Shown in pieces: positions 33,178 through 45,326 of a stretch of DNA of 64,000 nucleotides (position 1 is the stretch's first letter; every line of letters starts with the position of its first letter). This DNA is from Pseudaeromonas paramecii. Lineage in GTDB: Bacteria; Pseudomonadota; Gammaproteobacteria; Enterobacterales; Aeromonadaceae. The notes beneath the pieces are model-generated. The model was not told the DNA's origin, made no database searches, and saw nothing but the letters and a program-made list of their open reading frames with translations. The DNA lies in assembly GCF_039540575.1 (NCBI RefSeq), contig NZ_BAABFC010000014.1, forward strand, positions 1-64,000, in the 5' to 3' direction. The position numbers were made by a program, and so were the translations under genes.

Positions 33178-35502
33178 ATGAGCCTGGCCCCCGACAGTCT
33201 GAGAAGCAGAAGTCTGCTCTACCTGCTACTGCTGGTGGCGATGGCGGCGGCGTTGAGCTACTGGAGCAGCAGCCATCTGCTGCAGCAAAGTGCCCAGCAA
33301 TACGAGCGCCACAACATTGAGTCCGATCTGGAACGGGCGGCACTGCTGCTGGAGACCGAACAGCGCAACCTGTTGAGCCATGTGGTGGACTACGCAGTGT
33401 GGGACGACACCTGGGACTATATGGCCTCAGCCGCTCCCGGTTATCTGGAAGCCAACTATCAGCCGGACTACCTGGCTAATCTGTCGGTGGACTATGTGCT
33501 GTTTATCGATGCCAAGCAGCAGCTGATGCAGAGTCTTGACTATCAAGGCGAGGAAGAACAACTCCATCCGCTGCAGGCAAACAGTGCGCTCTGGCAACAG
33601 ACGCAGGCGCTGTTAACCCGCTACTTTGAACTTAGCCCCCGGCAAGGCGGCCTGCTCACCGGCTGGGAGGGAGCACACCCAATACTGTTTGCCATCCACC
33701 CCATTCTCGACAGTCAGAGCCAACAAGCCCCCCGAGGCTGGCTGGTGATGGGGCAGCGCCTGACACCGGGACGCCAGGACAACCTGCGACAACTGCTCAA
33801 GCTACCCATCCAGTTCACACCGGCCAATCAGCCGGTCCAGATCCCAGACGATTGGCTGTTCAGCCACCAGGTGCTGCCCGATCGCTACAACCCTGAACAG
33901 ATTGACCTGCGGCTGGAGCAACCCCCTCAACTGTCGGATCAGCTGAGCCTCTGGCAACAACTGCTGATCGGCAACTCCATCCTCTTGTCCCTGGTGGCTT
34001 GCGGCATGTCTGCCGTGCTGTTTGATCGGCTGGTGATGCGCCGCCTGAGTCAATTCTCTCATCTGGCCCGCCGACGGACCGACGAGCAGAGGGCCTCGCT
34101 GCCTCGCTGGCCGGTCCAGGGCAACGATGAGTTGGACCACCTGGCCATCTCGTTGAATAACATGGTCAGCCAGATCCACCACGCCCATCGGGATCTCTAC
34201 GATGAGGCTCGGCACGACCCGCTGACGGGCCTGGGCAACCGCAAATACTTTACCGAGGTGCTGCAACGCTATGCCGGCTTGATGCAACGCCATCCTGAGC
34301 TGCAGGTAGCCCTGATGATGCTGGATCTGGATGGTTTCAAACTGATCAACGACAGCCTGGGCCATCACCAGGGGGATGCCCTGCTCATCACGGTCGCCCA
34401 GCGACTGCGCGCTGTGGCCCGCACCTCGGATGTGCTGGTGCGTCTGGGCGGTGACGAATTTGCCTTCTTGTGTCTGCTGCCCGAGGGTGGGGGGCGTGCC
34501 GAGCAACTGGCTGAGCGGCTGCTGCAACAGATCGCCTTGCCCATCAACCTGGGCGCCGCCCCTCTGCGCATCAGCGGCTCCATCGGCATCGCCTACCAGC
34601 AAACAGAGCTGCGCGCCGAGGAGCTGATCCGCAATGCGGATCTGGCCATGTATCAGGCCAAGCGTCAGCGCAAGGGCAGCAGCCATACCTTCGATCCCTG
34701 CCTGCATCAGGCCATCAGCCATCGGCTGCGCATCGAACAGGCCCTGCGTCAGGCCATTAAAGATGAGGAGTTGGAGGTCTGGTACCAACCGATTGTGGAT
34801 GCCCAAACCGGCCAGCCGCTGATGGTGGAGGCCTTGGCCCGCTGGCCCAGGGCTGAGGGCTATTGCCCGCCGACAGAATTTATTCCGATTGCCGAGGAGG
34901 CGGGCCTGATTGGCGAGCTGGGCATGTGGATCGCCGGGCAAGCCATCGCCAGTCTGCCGGCCCTGCGGCGTCAGTTGCCGAACCTGACCCTCAACATCAA
35001 CCTGTCGGTGCTGCAATTACTGCAGGAGGATCTGGTGGAGGTACTGAGCCAGCAGGCAGATGACGCCGCCCTCCCCCGTGAAGCCATTCACATGGAGCTG
35101 ACCGAGAGCCTGTTTGCCAACGATCATGACAAGGTCAAGCGACAGCTTGAGCGTCTGGTGGCAGCGGGCTTTGCCATCCACCTGGATGACTTTGGCACCG
35201 GCTACTCCTCCTTGGCGCGGCTACAGGAGATGCCGGTGACGACCCTGAAGATGGATCGCTGCTTCCTGGCACGCCTGGAGCAGGGCGATGAACGCATAGT
35301 GCGCGCCATCCTATCCCTGGGGCAGACCCTGCAGATGGCGGTGATCATCGAAGGGGTGGAAACCCAGGCTCAGCGTCAACGGCTGCTGGAGCTGGGAGGC
35401 ACACTGATGCAAGGCTACCTCTTCTCGCCCCCCTTGCCCCTGCCCCGCCTGCAGGCCTGGTTGGCCGGCAAAATCATGGAGACAAGCGAGTCCAAGCTGT
35501 GA
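33178..35502 (+). CDS. CHASE4-GGDEF-EAL membrane c-di-GMP protein
   Basis: A 774-residue sensor with an N-terminal membrane helix (residues about 15-35) and a periplasmic CHASE4-type domain (VVDYAVWDDTWDYM is its hallmark). A second helix (about 262-285) leads to a HAMP-like linker, a GGDEF domain with intact GGDEF (residues 424-428) and an RxxD inhibitory site (RTSD, five residues earlier), then an EAL domain with EAL at 551-553 and DDFGTGYSSL. All key residues for both cyclase and phosphodiesterase are present, so the net activity cannot be assigned. The ATG at 33178 has GGAG ahead; upstream codons in frame lie in the lipA terminator region. Confidence 0.92.
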   Translation: MSLAPDSLRSRSLLYLLLLVAMAAALSYWSSSHLLQQSAQQYERHNIESDLERAALLLETEQRNLLSHVVDYAVWDDTWDYMASAAPGYLEANYQPDYLANLSVDYVLFIDAKQQLMQSLDYQGEEEQLHPLQANSALWQQTQALLTRYFELSPRQGGLLTGWEGAHPILFAIHPILDSQSQQAPRGWLVMGQRLTPGRQDNLRQLLKLPIQFTPANQPVQIPDDWLFSHQVLPDRYNPEQIDLRLEQPPQLSDQLSLWQQLLIGNSILLSLVACGMSAVLFDRLVMRRLSQFSHLARRRTDEQRASLPRWPVQGNDELDHLAISLNNMVSQIHHAHRDLYDEARHDPLTGLGNRKYFTEVLQRYAGLMQRHPELQVALMMLDLDGFKLINDSLGHHQGDALLITVAQRLRAVARTSDVLVRLGGDEFAFLCLLPEGGGRAEQLAERLLQQIALPINLGAAPLRISGSIGIAYQQTELRAEELIRNADLAMYQAKRQRKGSSHTFDPCLHQAISHRLRIEQALRQAIKDEELEVWYQPIVDAQTGQPLMVEALARWPRAEGYCPPTEFIPIAEEAGLIGELGMWIAGQAIASLPALRRQLPNLTLNINLSVLQLLQEDLVEVLSQQADDAALPREAIHMELTESLFANDHDKVKRQLERLVAAGFAIHLDDFGTGYSSLARLQEMPVTTLKMDRCFLARLEQGDERIVRAILSLGQTLQMAVIIEGVETQAQRQRLLELGGTLMQGYLFSPPLPLPRLQAWLAGKIMETSESKL

Positions 35503-35511
35503 TTTCAACCC

Positions 35512-35539
35512 TTGGCCCATGGCACCGGCATGCTACACT
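35512..35539 (+). promoter_or_regulatory. Extended -10 promoter of the sanA-like gene
   Basis: TTGGCC (35512-35517), a 16-base spacer, then TGC-TACACT (35531-35539). Its position indicates that translation begins after 35545. Confidence 0.5.
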
Positions 35540-35560
35540 GGCACTCCGTCTGTCGCCCAA

Positions 35561-36319
35561 GTGTTCACGCCCTTGTTCAAGAGTCCATCCCGTCTGCTGT
35601 CCTGTCTGCTCAGCCGGCCGTTGCGCTGGAGCCTGGGGCTACTGCTGCTCCTTCTGGGGGGCTTGCTGGCCTTTTCTTACTACCAGGTGGGGCTCAGCCA
35701 CCGCTATACCTATGACGATGTCAGCCAGATCCCCTACAACAGGGTGGCCCTGATCCTGGGCACCGCCCGCTACCTAGCCCCAGGCAAACCCAATCCCTAT
35801 TTCGAAAACCGGATCCACGCCGCCGGCGAACTCTACCGGCAGGGCAAGGCCACCTATTTTCTGGTCTCCGGCGATAACGCCACCCTGCGCTACAACGAAC
35901 CGCGCGAGATGCGCCGGGCCCTGCTCAAGGAGGGGATCCCGGCCCGCTTCATCTATAGCGACTATGCCGGCTTCCGTACCCTGGACTCGGTTGTCCGGGC
36001 GGCTGAGGTGTTCGGCCAGCAGCGCTTCACCGTGGTCTCCCAACCATTTCACAACGAAAGAGCCATCTACCTGGCTCGCCAGCATGGTCTGGAGGTGATC
36101 GGCTACAACGCCAAGGACGTGGCCACCATGCTGGATCTCCGCACCCGCCTGCGGGAGGTGCTGGCCCGCTTTAAGTGCCTGCTGGATGTCTATGTGCTGG
36201 AGAAGGAACCCAAGTTTCTGGGAGAAGCCATTGTCATCGGCGAGCCGGTCAGTGCCGGCTCGCCGACGCAAGCGCAGTATGACGAGGAAGAGGAACCCCT
36301 GGATCAGCCCGGTGCCTGA
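35561..36319 (+). CDS. sanA: SanA-like DUF218 (YdcF-family) membrane protein
   Basis: A protein of about 252 residues with one N-terminal transmembrane helix and a DUF218 domain (VALILGTARYLAPGKPNPYFENRIHAAGELY ... FLVSGDNATLRYNEP in pieces: LILGTARYL, NRIHAAGELY, YFLVSGDN). E. coli SanA, of similar size, contributes to envelope barrier function and vancomycin resistance at high temperature. The GTG at 35561 is the first codon in frame after the promoter; a TTG at 35573 is also possible. The C-terminal acidic tail (DEEEEPLD) is extra. Its 3' end overlaps the convergent lipoprotein gene by 16 bases. Confidence 0.78.
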   Translation: MFTPLFKSPSRLLSCLLSRPLRWSLGLLLLLLGGLLAFSYYQVGLSHRYTYDDVSQIPYNRVALILGTARYLAPGKPNPYFENRIHAAGELYRQGKATYFLVSGDNATLRYNEPREMRRALLKEGIPARFIYSDYAGFRTLDSVVRAAEVFGQQRFTVVSQPFHNERAIYLARQHGLEVIGYNAKDVATMLDLRTRLREVLARFKCLLDVYVLEKEPKFLGEAIVIGEPVSAGSPTQAQYDEEEEPLDQPGA

Positions 36320-37440
36320 CAGCGCTCCGCCGCCTCACTGGGGTTGAGCTGGCGTATGCTCTGATAAAACTGCTCACAGACCGCCGCGGAGCCCACCGGC
36401 CAGCGCTGTTGACACTGCTGTAATTGGGTTGCCGGGTCCGAGCCGGGTTTGGCCCCCATCCCCGCCTGCCAGCAAGATGCCACCAGATCCTGGCCCATGA
36501 CCTGGATGCCGATCTTGTCCGCCTTGGTACTATCACCGCCATATTCATCGGGATCGGCGGCATACCAGATCTGGCTGGGGTGATTGGCCCCCAGCACGGC
36601 GACCTGGCGCCCGCCCACATCCAGCGCCCCCAGATCCAGGGTGGCGAAGGCCTTGCCCTTGGCCGCCCCCGCATATTGGAATTGCTGCCCGTAGCTTTGC
36701 ACCAACCACTGACGCACCGGCTGACCAAAGGCCACCATGGGGTAACTCTGCCCATCCTGCGGCATCTGACTCCACTGCTGTATCATGCCTTTGACATAGG
36801 GGGTGAAGGCGACATAGGTGGGCGCCAGCTTGCTGCCGACGTTGGCCGGGGCCGCCACCGGCGCCAGATCTATGATGGTCTGGTAGGCGGGCGTCTGCTC
36901 GGCCGGCACCCCATTCAAGGTCAACAGGGCCGCCCAGCGATCCGTGGTCTTGGACTTGAGGTAATCCTGGGCCTGCATCAGGGAGTCATCGGGTGGGAAA
37001 TGCAGCAACTGCACCGAATGGTGATTCTCCAGCGCCATGCCATGGGGCAGGAAGAAGCGCCAGTTGTAGGCCCAGACATGGGCCTCATTCAGCTGCTGAG
37101 CCGCCGTCAGCGCGGACTGGCCCATCCCCAGGAACGCCATGACACGGGTACCATAATCCGCCGGTACTGCGTCGGGGAACTGCACCTTCACCTGGCCGTC
37201 CTCCAGACGCACCTTCACCTGGCCCGCATAGCCATCGCGCTGCAGGCTCTGGTTAAGATAATGGGCCACCGTCTGCTCCAGGCTCATGGGTTGGTAGCAG
37301 ATCTCGGTACAGTTGTTGGGATAGGAGTAAAGCTGGCTGACACCGGGGATGGAACCCAGTACCAGATCGCTGGAAGAAGACCAGATACAACCGGATGACA
37401 CCAGCCCCAGCAGACACAGAATGCCTTTCACCTTGTTCAT
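36304..37440 (-). CDS. Orphan lipoprotein, unknown function
   Basis: A 378-residue lipoprotein with signal sequence MNKVKGILCLLGLVSSGC; SSGC is the lipobox (Cys18) and Ile at +2 favours the outer membrane. I do not recognise the family. The mature part has a short Cys pair (CTEICYQP), a mixed alpha/beta body and a C-terminal Cys-rich segment (SCWQAG, QQCQQRW, AVCEQFY, ERCQAPG), which suggests disulfides. It is monocistronic, between the sanA-like gene and the hybrid kinase, with no functional clue from neighbours. Confidence 0.75.
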   Translation of the reverse strand: MNKVKGILCLLGLVSSGCIWSSSSDLVLGSIPGVSQLYSYPNNCTEICYQPMSLEQTVAHYLNQSLQRDGYAGQVKVRLEDGQVKVQFPDAVPADYGTRVMAFLGMGQSALTAAQQLNEAHVWAYNWRFFLPHGMALENHHSVQLLHFPPDDSLMQAQDYLKSKTTDRWAALLTLNGVPAEQTPAYQTIIDLAPVAAPANVGSKLAPTYVAFTPYVKGMIQQWSQMPQDGQSYPMVAFGQPVRQWLVQSYGQQFQYAGAAKGKAFATLDLGALDVGGRQVAVLGANHPSQIWYAADPDEYGGDSTKADKIGIQVMGQDLVASCWQAGMGAKPGSDPATQLQQCQQRWPVGSAAVCEQFYQSIRQLNPSEAAERCQAPG

Positions 37441-37489
37441 CTAATGCACACTCCCTGTGTAAATAAGAAATGGGGACAGTTGAGTCCCA

Positions 37490-41329
<3,840 letters not shown>

Positions 41330-41539
41330 AGCTACTGTCCCTAACTTTACAGGCATCCAGCCGGTTTTTGTTTTTATGATGTTTTCTTTTCGATAATGCC
41401 GTGAATAGCAGGCTTCTACCACACACAGATGACAACAGCTTGGCAAGCCTTGATCCCATTCGCAAAATCGTAAGACAAGGCTTTCAGCTACCACCGGTCG
41501 GCCAAGGCAAAAGATGCCTTCGCCAGTCATTTTTTGTAG

Positions 41540-41560
41540 CATGGCGTTTTGTCTGCCATG
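41540..41560. promoter_or_regulatory. Inverted repeat upstream of norR
   Basis: CATGGC-N9-GCCATG, ending seven bases before the norR start codon. It could be a regulator site or an mRNA hairpin limiting initiation. The rest of the 238-base divergent region (41330-41567) shows no confident promoter. Confidence 0.45.
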
Positions 41561-41567
41561 ACCGCCT

Positions 41568-43112
41568 ATGACACCTGCCCCCCTCCGCGATCACGCCTGG
41601 CTTAAAATCGCCGTCGGCCTGTCCACCTCCATGCCCGGCGAGCTGCAGTTTCGCCGGCTGGTACAGGCCATCTGCGAGGTGCTGCCCTGTGATGCCGTCT
41701 CCTTGCTGCAGCTACGGGACGGTATCCTGGTTCCCGTGGCCCTGCAGGGCCTGGCCCCCGAGCTCATCGGCCACCAGTTTCGCCCCAGCGAACATCCCCG
41801 CCTGGCCGCCATCCTGGCCAGCCGGGAGCCGGTCCGCTTTCCCGACGACACGGATCTGCCGGATCCCTTCGACGGCTGGCTGGCCATCGATCCGGAGCGC
41901 CGGGCCGACGTGCATGCCTGCATGGGCTGCAGCCTGTATGTGGATCACCAGCTGGTGGGCGCCTTGACCCTGGATGCCCTGACGCCGGGGGTGTTTGACA
42001 CTGTGGATGACATGACGGTGGCCGCCTTTGCCGCCCTGGCTGCCGCCACCTTGCGCAACGTGGCCCTGCTCCACAGCCTGGAGCAGGCCAAGGCACAACA
42101 GCAGGCGCTTGCCCAGGAGCTCGTGCAAGAAGCTCGCCAACGGGAAGGGGAACTGGTGGGACAGAGTCCGGTGCTGCAGCGTCTGCGCCAGGAGATCCGC
42201 CTGGTGGCCAGCACGGATCTGGCGGTGCTCATCACTGGGGAAACCGGCACCGGCAAGGAGCTGGTGGCCCGCACCCTGCATGCCCAGTCCCGGCGCGCCG
42301 ATCAGGCCCTGGTGCACCTCAACTGTGCCGCCCTGCCCGAGTCCATCGCCGAGAGCGAACTGTTCGGTCATTGCAAGGGGGCCTTCACCGGCGCGGTGAG
42401 CGAGCGGGCCGGCAAATTTGAACTGGCCGATGGCGGCACCCTGTTCCTGGACGAAATCGGCGAGCTGCCCCTGGCGCTGCAGGCCAAGCTACTGCGCGCC
42501 CTGCAACAGGGGGAGATACAAAGAGTGGGGTCCGACAAGCTCAAACGGGTGAACGTGCGGCTCATCGCCGCCACCAACCGGGATCTGGCCCAGGAGGTGG
42601 ACGCCGGCCGCTTTCGCGCCGACCTCTATCACAGGCTCAAGGTCTACCCCATCGCCGTGCCGCCCCTGCGCGCCCACCTAGAAGACCTGGATCACCTGTG
42701 CGGCTATTTTCTGCAACAGGCCCGCAGCCGTCTGGGGGTGGCGCCGGTGGGCCTGCATCCGGAGGCGCTGGCGGCCCTGCATCAATATGACTGGCCCGGC
42801 AATGTGCGGGAATTGGAACACCTGCTGCTGCGCGCCAGCCTCAAGGCGGCCCAGCAAGAGCCGACGCGCCCCCTGATCCGGTTACCGCATCTGGGGCTGT
42901 CTGCCGGCACCCTTGCCCCTCAGCCGATGCCTGACGCCCAGCGGGTCAACAACCTGCCGGGATTGCGGGACGCGGTGGAACAGTATCAGCGGCAGCTGAT
43001 TGAACAGGCGCTGGCCCGCCATGAGGGTAACTGGAGTGCCGCCGCCCGGGCATTGCAGCTGGACAGGGCCAACCTCAACCGGCTGGCCAAGCGGCTGGGG
43101 CTGGCCAGTTAG
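41568..43112 (+). CDS. norR: Nitric-oxide-responsive sigma-54 activator NorR
   Basis: A 514-residue bacterial enhancer-binding protein. An N-terminal GAF domain (about 1-170) binds NO at a mononuclear iron; the segment CMGCSLYVDHQLVGALTLDAL matches NorR around its ligand Cys and Asp. The AAA+ domain has Walker A GETGTGKE, the sigma-54 contact loop GAFTGA and Walker B GTLFLDEIGE; the C terminus is a Fis-type helix-turn-helix (GNWSAAARALQLDRANLNRLAKRLGL). No norVW or norBC gene is nearby. The best target is the sigma-54 promoter at hcp, 2.2 kb downstream, where three GT-N7-AC sites occur. Confidence 0.93.
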   Translation: MTPAPLRDHAWLKIAVGLSTSMPGELQFRRLVQAICEVLPCDAVSLLQLRDGILVPVALQGLAPELIGHQFRPSEHPRLAAILASREPVRFPDDTDLPDPFDGWLAIDPERRADVHACMGCSLYVDHQLVGALTLDALTPGVFDTVDDMTVAAFAALAAATLRNVALLHSLEQAKAQQQALAQELVQEARQREGELVGQSPVLQRLRQEIRLVASTDLAVLITGETGTGKELVARTLHAQSRRADQALVHLNCAALPESIAESELFGHCKGAFTGAVSERAGKFELADGGTLFLDEIGELPLALQAKLLRALQQGEIQRVGSDKLKRVNVRLIAATNRDLAQEVDAGRFRADLYHRLKVYPIAVPPLRAHLEDLDHLCGYFLQQARSRLGVAPVGLHPEALAALHQYDWPGNVRELEHLLLRASLKAAQQEPTRPLIRLPHLGLSAGTLAPQPMPDAQRVNNLPGLRDAVEQYQRQLIEQALARHEGNWSAAARALQLDRANLNRLAKRLGLAS

Positions 43113-43150
43113 TGCCGGATAACCGGCCGCTTATCCCGGCCAAAAAGACC

Positions 43151-43175
43151 AAGTGCCTGCACCTGGCAGGCGCTT
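43151..43175. terminator. Hairpin between convergent norR and GGDEF gene
   Basis: Nine-base stem AAGTGCCTG with CAGGCGCTT (one G-T pair). On the minus strand it is followed by GGTCTTTTTGG, so it more likely terminates the GGDEF gene. Confidence 0.5.
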
Positions 43176-43199
43176 GATGGCCCCCCTGGCCTCACCCTC

Positions 43200-44174
43200 T
43201 TACAAGCAATCCAGCCAGAAGCCGCGCTTGCCCTGTTGTTTGGCCTGATACATGGCCCTATCCGCCGACGCCAGCGCCTGTTCGAATCCCGGCGCCTGCT
43301 GCCAGCAGCAACCGCCGATGCTCAGCCCCACGGGGCGGCAATCCCCCAGCTCCGTCGGATACTGAGGCCGCTCCGCCAGCAGGCGAGAGAGCAGCGCCTC
43401 CGCCTGAGGTGGCGTGAGGCCAGGCACGTAGGCGACAAATTCATCCCCGCCGTAGCGGCCGTACAGGGAGCCCGTTGGCAGGCGGCAGCAAAGCCACTGC
43501 CCCACCTGACTGAGCACCGCATCCCCGCAGGGGTGGCCGAAGCGATCGTTGATGGCCTTGAAGTCATCCAGATCGATAAACAGCAGGGCGCCGCGGCCCC
43601 CCAAGGCCAGGCGCTGACGGGTGAGACGGGTAAAGGTATGGCGGTTGTACAGACCGGTGAGCTGATCCAGCTGCGCCTGCTCTTCCAGCTGGGCCTGCTG
43701 GGCCATCTGCTCCGTGATGTCGATATGGGATCCCATGATGCGATAGGGCCGCCCCTGGGCATCCCACTCCACCACCCGGCCTCTATCCCACAGCCAGGTG
43801 ATCTCACCGTGAGGGCCCAGGGTGCGATACTTGGCTTCATAGCTCGGATAGAGACCATCGAGGTGACCGAAGTAGCGCGCCAGGGCGGGCGCCTTGTCAT
43901 CCGGATGCAGCTTGGCCTGCCAGAGATCAAAATGCGGCGCCATCTGGCCCTGCTCGAAGTTCTGCAGGTTGAAGACCGTCAGCTCGCCGCTTTGTACCAG
44001 CCCCTGCCACAGGCAGATGCCGGTGCCATCCAGGGCGGCGTTGAGCTTCTCCAGCAGGTGGCGGTTTTCCTGGCGCAGGTTGGCCAGCTCGGCGCGCACC
44101 CGGGCCAGCTGTTGCTCGAGCTGCGCCTCCCGGCTCTTGACCTCAGGGCCGCTCCATGTCGGCATGCCATTCAT
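43200..44174 (-). CDS. PAS-GGDEF diguanylate cyclase
   Basis: A soluble protein of about 324 residues: an N-terminal coiled coil (residues about 10-45), a PAS domain (LHPDDKAPALARYF, YRTLGPHGEITWLWDRG, GSHIDITEQM) and a GGDEF domain with intact GGDEF at residues 242-246 (RYGGDEFV). There is no EAL domain. The ATG at 44174 has AAGG eight bases ahead; a GTG at 44183 would add three residues. It converges on norR. The region upstream (44175-44391) is AT-rich with no clear site. Confidence 0.9.
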   Translation of the reverse strand: MNGMPTWSGPEVKSREAQLEQQLARVRAELANLRQENRHLLEKLNAALDGTGICLWQGLVQSGELTVFNLQNFEQGQMAPHFDLWQAKLHPDDKAPALARYFGHLDGLYPSYEAKYRTLGPHGEITWLWDRGRVVEWDAQGRPYRIMGSHIDITEQMAQQAQLEEQAQLDQLTGLYNRHTFTRLTRQRLALGGRGALLFIDLDDFKAINDRFGHPCGDAVLSQVGQWLCCRLPTGSLYGRYGGDEFVAYVPGLTPPQAEALLSRLLAERPQYPTELGDCRPVGLSIGGCCWQQAPGFEQALASADRAMYQAKQQGKRGFWLDCL

Positions 44175-44391
44175 CCGCGCCACCTTTCCTTTTGTTTTTG
44201 TTTTCTTGCTTTCGTTTTTACTGACCCCGCGCCGTTACGGGTTCGCTATTTTTACAAAATTGGCGTTTTTTTCAACTATTCCGTCACATTTTGAAAACCC
44301 TTGCAGACCAAGGGGCCTCACGACCAGCGGCTCAGCCCCGACGGCGGTGCCAAGGCTATACTCAAGACTCTCGTTCGCCGGAGCAAACCTG

Positions 44392-45153
44392 ATGGTCCTT
44401 CCCTCCCGCCTCGGCCGCATCGGCTGGTTACTGCTGATGTCGGCGCCCCTTCCGGCGCAAGAATGTTGGCTGACCATCGCCTACAATGACGAACCCATTC
44501 CCCCCTATATCAAACGGGATGTGCCCAGCGCCGGCCCGCAGGGGGAGAGCTTTGCCCTGGTGGATCTGGCGGCCCACCGGCTGGGTTGCCAGATCCACTG
44601 GCAGCGTCTGCCCACCCTGCGGGTGCTGCACGATGTGACCCTCGGGGAGGTGGATGCCGCCCTCTTCTACTCCTGGACGCCGGAACGCGGCCAGACGCTG
44701 CGCTATCCCCAGCGGGACGGCAAACTGGATCCGGCCCGCCGACTGGCCCGCCTCAACTATGTGCTCTACCGCAAGCAGGGAGCCGCCGTCAGCTGGAACG
44801 GTGAACAACTGCAACCCCGTCACTGCCGGGTGGGCTACAACGCCGGTTGGTCCATCGGCTCATATCTGGCGGAGCGGCAACTCAACCTGCACCCGGGGGA
44901 TGGCCCCGAGCAACTGCTGCGGCTGGTACAAAAGGGGCGACTGTGTGCCTATACCACCCTGGAAGAAGCCGGTGACGCCGCCATCGCCAGCTGGCCGGGG
45001 CAGTTCGAGAAGCTGACTCCCCCCCTGCTGACCAAGGATTACTACCTGCCCTTCAATCCGGCCTATTACCGGCGCCATGCCGAACGGGTGGAGGCCCTCT
45101 GGCAACAGATAGCCGAGCTCAGAGAACCGGCCTCAGCCACCGAGTCAAATTGA
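44392..45153 (+). CDS. Orphan periplasmic solute-binding protein (SBP family 3)
   Basis: A 253-residue exported protein: signal peptide (about 1-23, LMSAPLPAQ) and a type II periplasmic binding fold (ECWLTIAYNDEPIPPYI at the start, LPTLRVLHDVTLGEVDAALFYSW mid-domain). No ABC permease or ATPase is adjacent, so it may serve sensing or pair with a distant transporter. It has GGAG nine bases before the ATG. Its last codons and TGA overlap the first NorR-like site of the hcp promoter, showing that the control region begins inside this gene. Confidence 0.82.
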   Translation: MVLPSRLGRIGWLLLMSAPLPAQECWLTIAYNDEPIPPYIKRDVPSAGPQGESFALVDLAAHRLGCQIHWQRLPTLRVLHDVTLGEVDAALFYSWTPERGQTLRYPQRDGKLDPARRLARLNYVLYRKQGAAVSWNGEQLQPRHCRVGYNAGWSIGSYLAERQLNLHPGDGPEQLLRLVQKGRLCAYTTLEEAGDAAIASWPGQFEKLTPPLLTKDYYLPFNPAYYRRHAERVEALWQQIAELREPASATESN

Positions 45154-45198
45154 CTAAGGGAGTCAGTTCGACTCGGTCAACGTCTGAGTCACTCTGAC
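45144..45198 (+). promoter_or_regulatory. Three NorR-type enhancer sites upstream of hcp
   Basis: Three 11-base sites fit GT-N7-AC, the NorR core: GTCAAATTGAC (45144-45154), GTCAGTTCGAC (45162-45172) and GTCACTCTGAC (45188-45198). Each is preceded by GA or A and two are followed by TC, so the flanks are also repeated. E. coli norVW likewise has three such sites upstream of a sigma-54 promoter. Confidence 0.75.
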
Positions 45199-45221
45199 TC
45201 ACCTCGCAACCAGATAAAGTC

Positions 45222-45234
45222 TAATTTATTGAAT
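45222..45234 (+). promoter_or_regulatory. IHF-like site between enhancer and promoter
   Basis: TAATTTATTGAAT matches the reverse form of the IHF consensus (YAANNNNTTGATW) with one mismatch and lies in an AT-rich stretch, where bending would bring NorR to the sigma-54 holoenzyme. Confidence 0.5.
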
Positions 45235-45252
45235 AATAACAACATAAATAGT

Positions 45253-45268
45253 TGGCACACCCCTTGTA
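45253..45268 (+). promoter_or_regulatory. Sigma-54 (-24/-12) promoter of hcp
   Basis: TGGCAC-N5-TTGTA with GG (45254-45255) and the -12 G (45266) at exact N10 spacing; the -12 pair is GT rather than GC. Initiation is expected near 45278, giving a leader of about 49 bases to the hcp ATG. Confidence 0.8.
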
Positions 45269-45326
45269 ATAGCCCGTGCGTCATCGGGTACCGACCCGTC
45301 ATCCGGTCTTATCGCAAGGAGTCGCC

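Noticed and set aside
45181..45326. FNR or NsrR box before hcp
   Set aside because: No TTGAT-N4-ATCAA sequence or convincing NsrR palindrome is present; the AT-rich part is better read as IHF-like.
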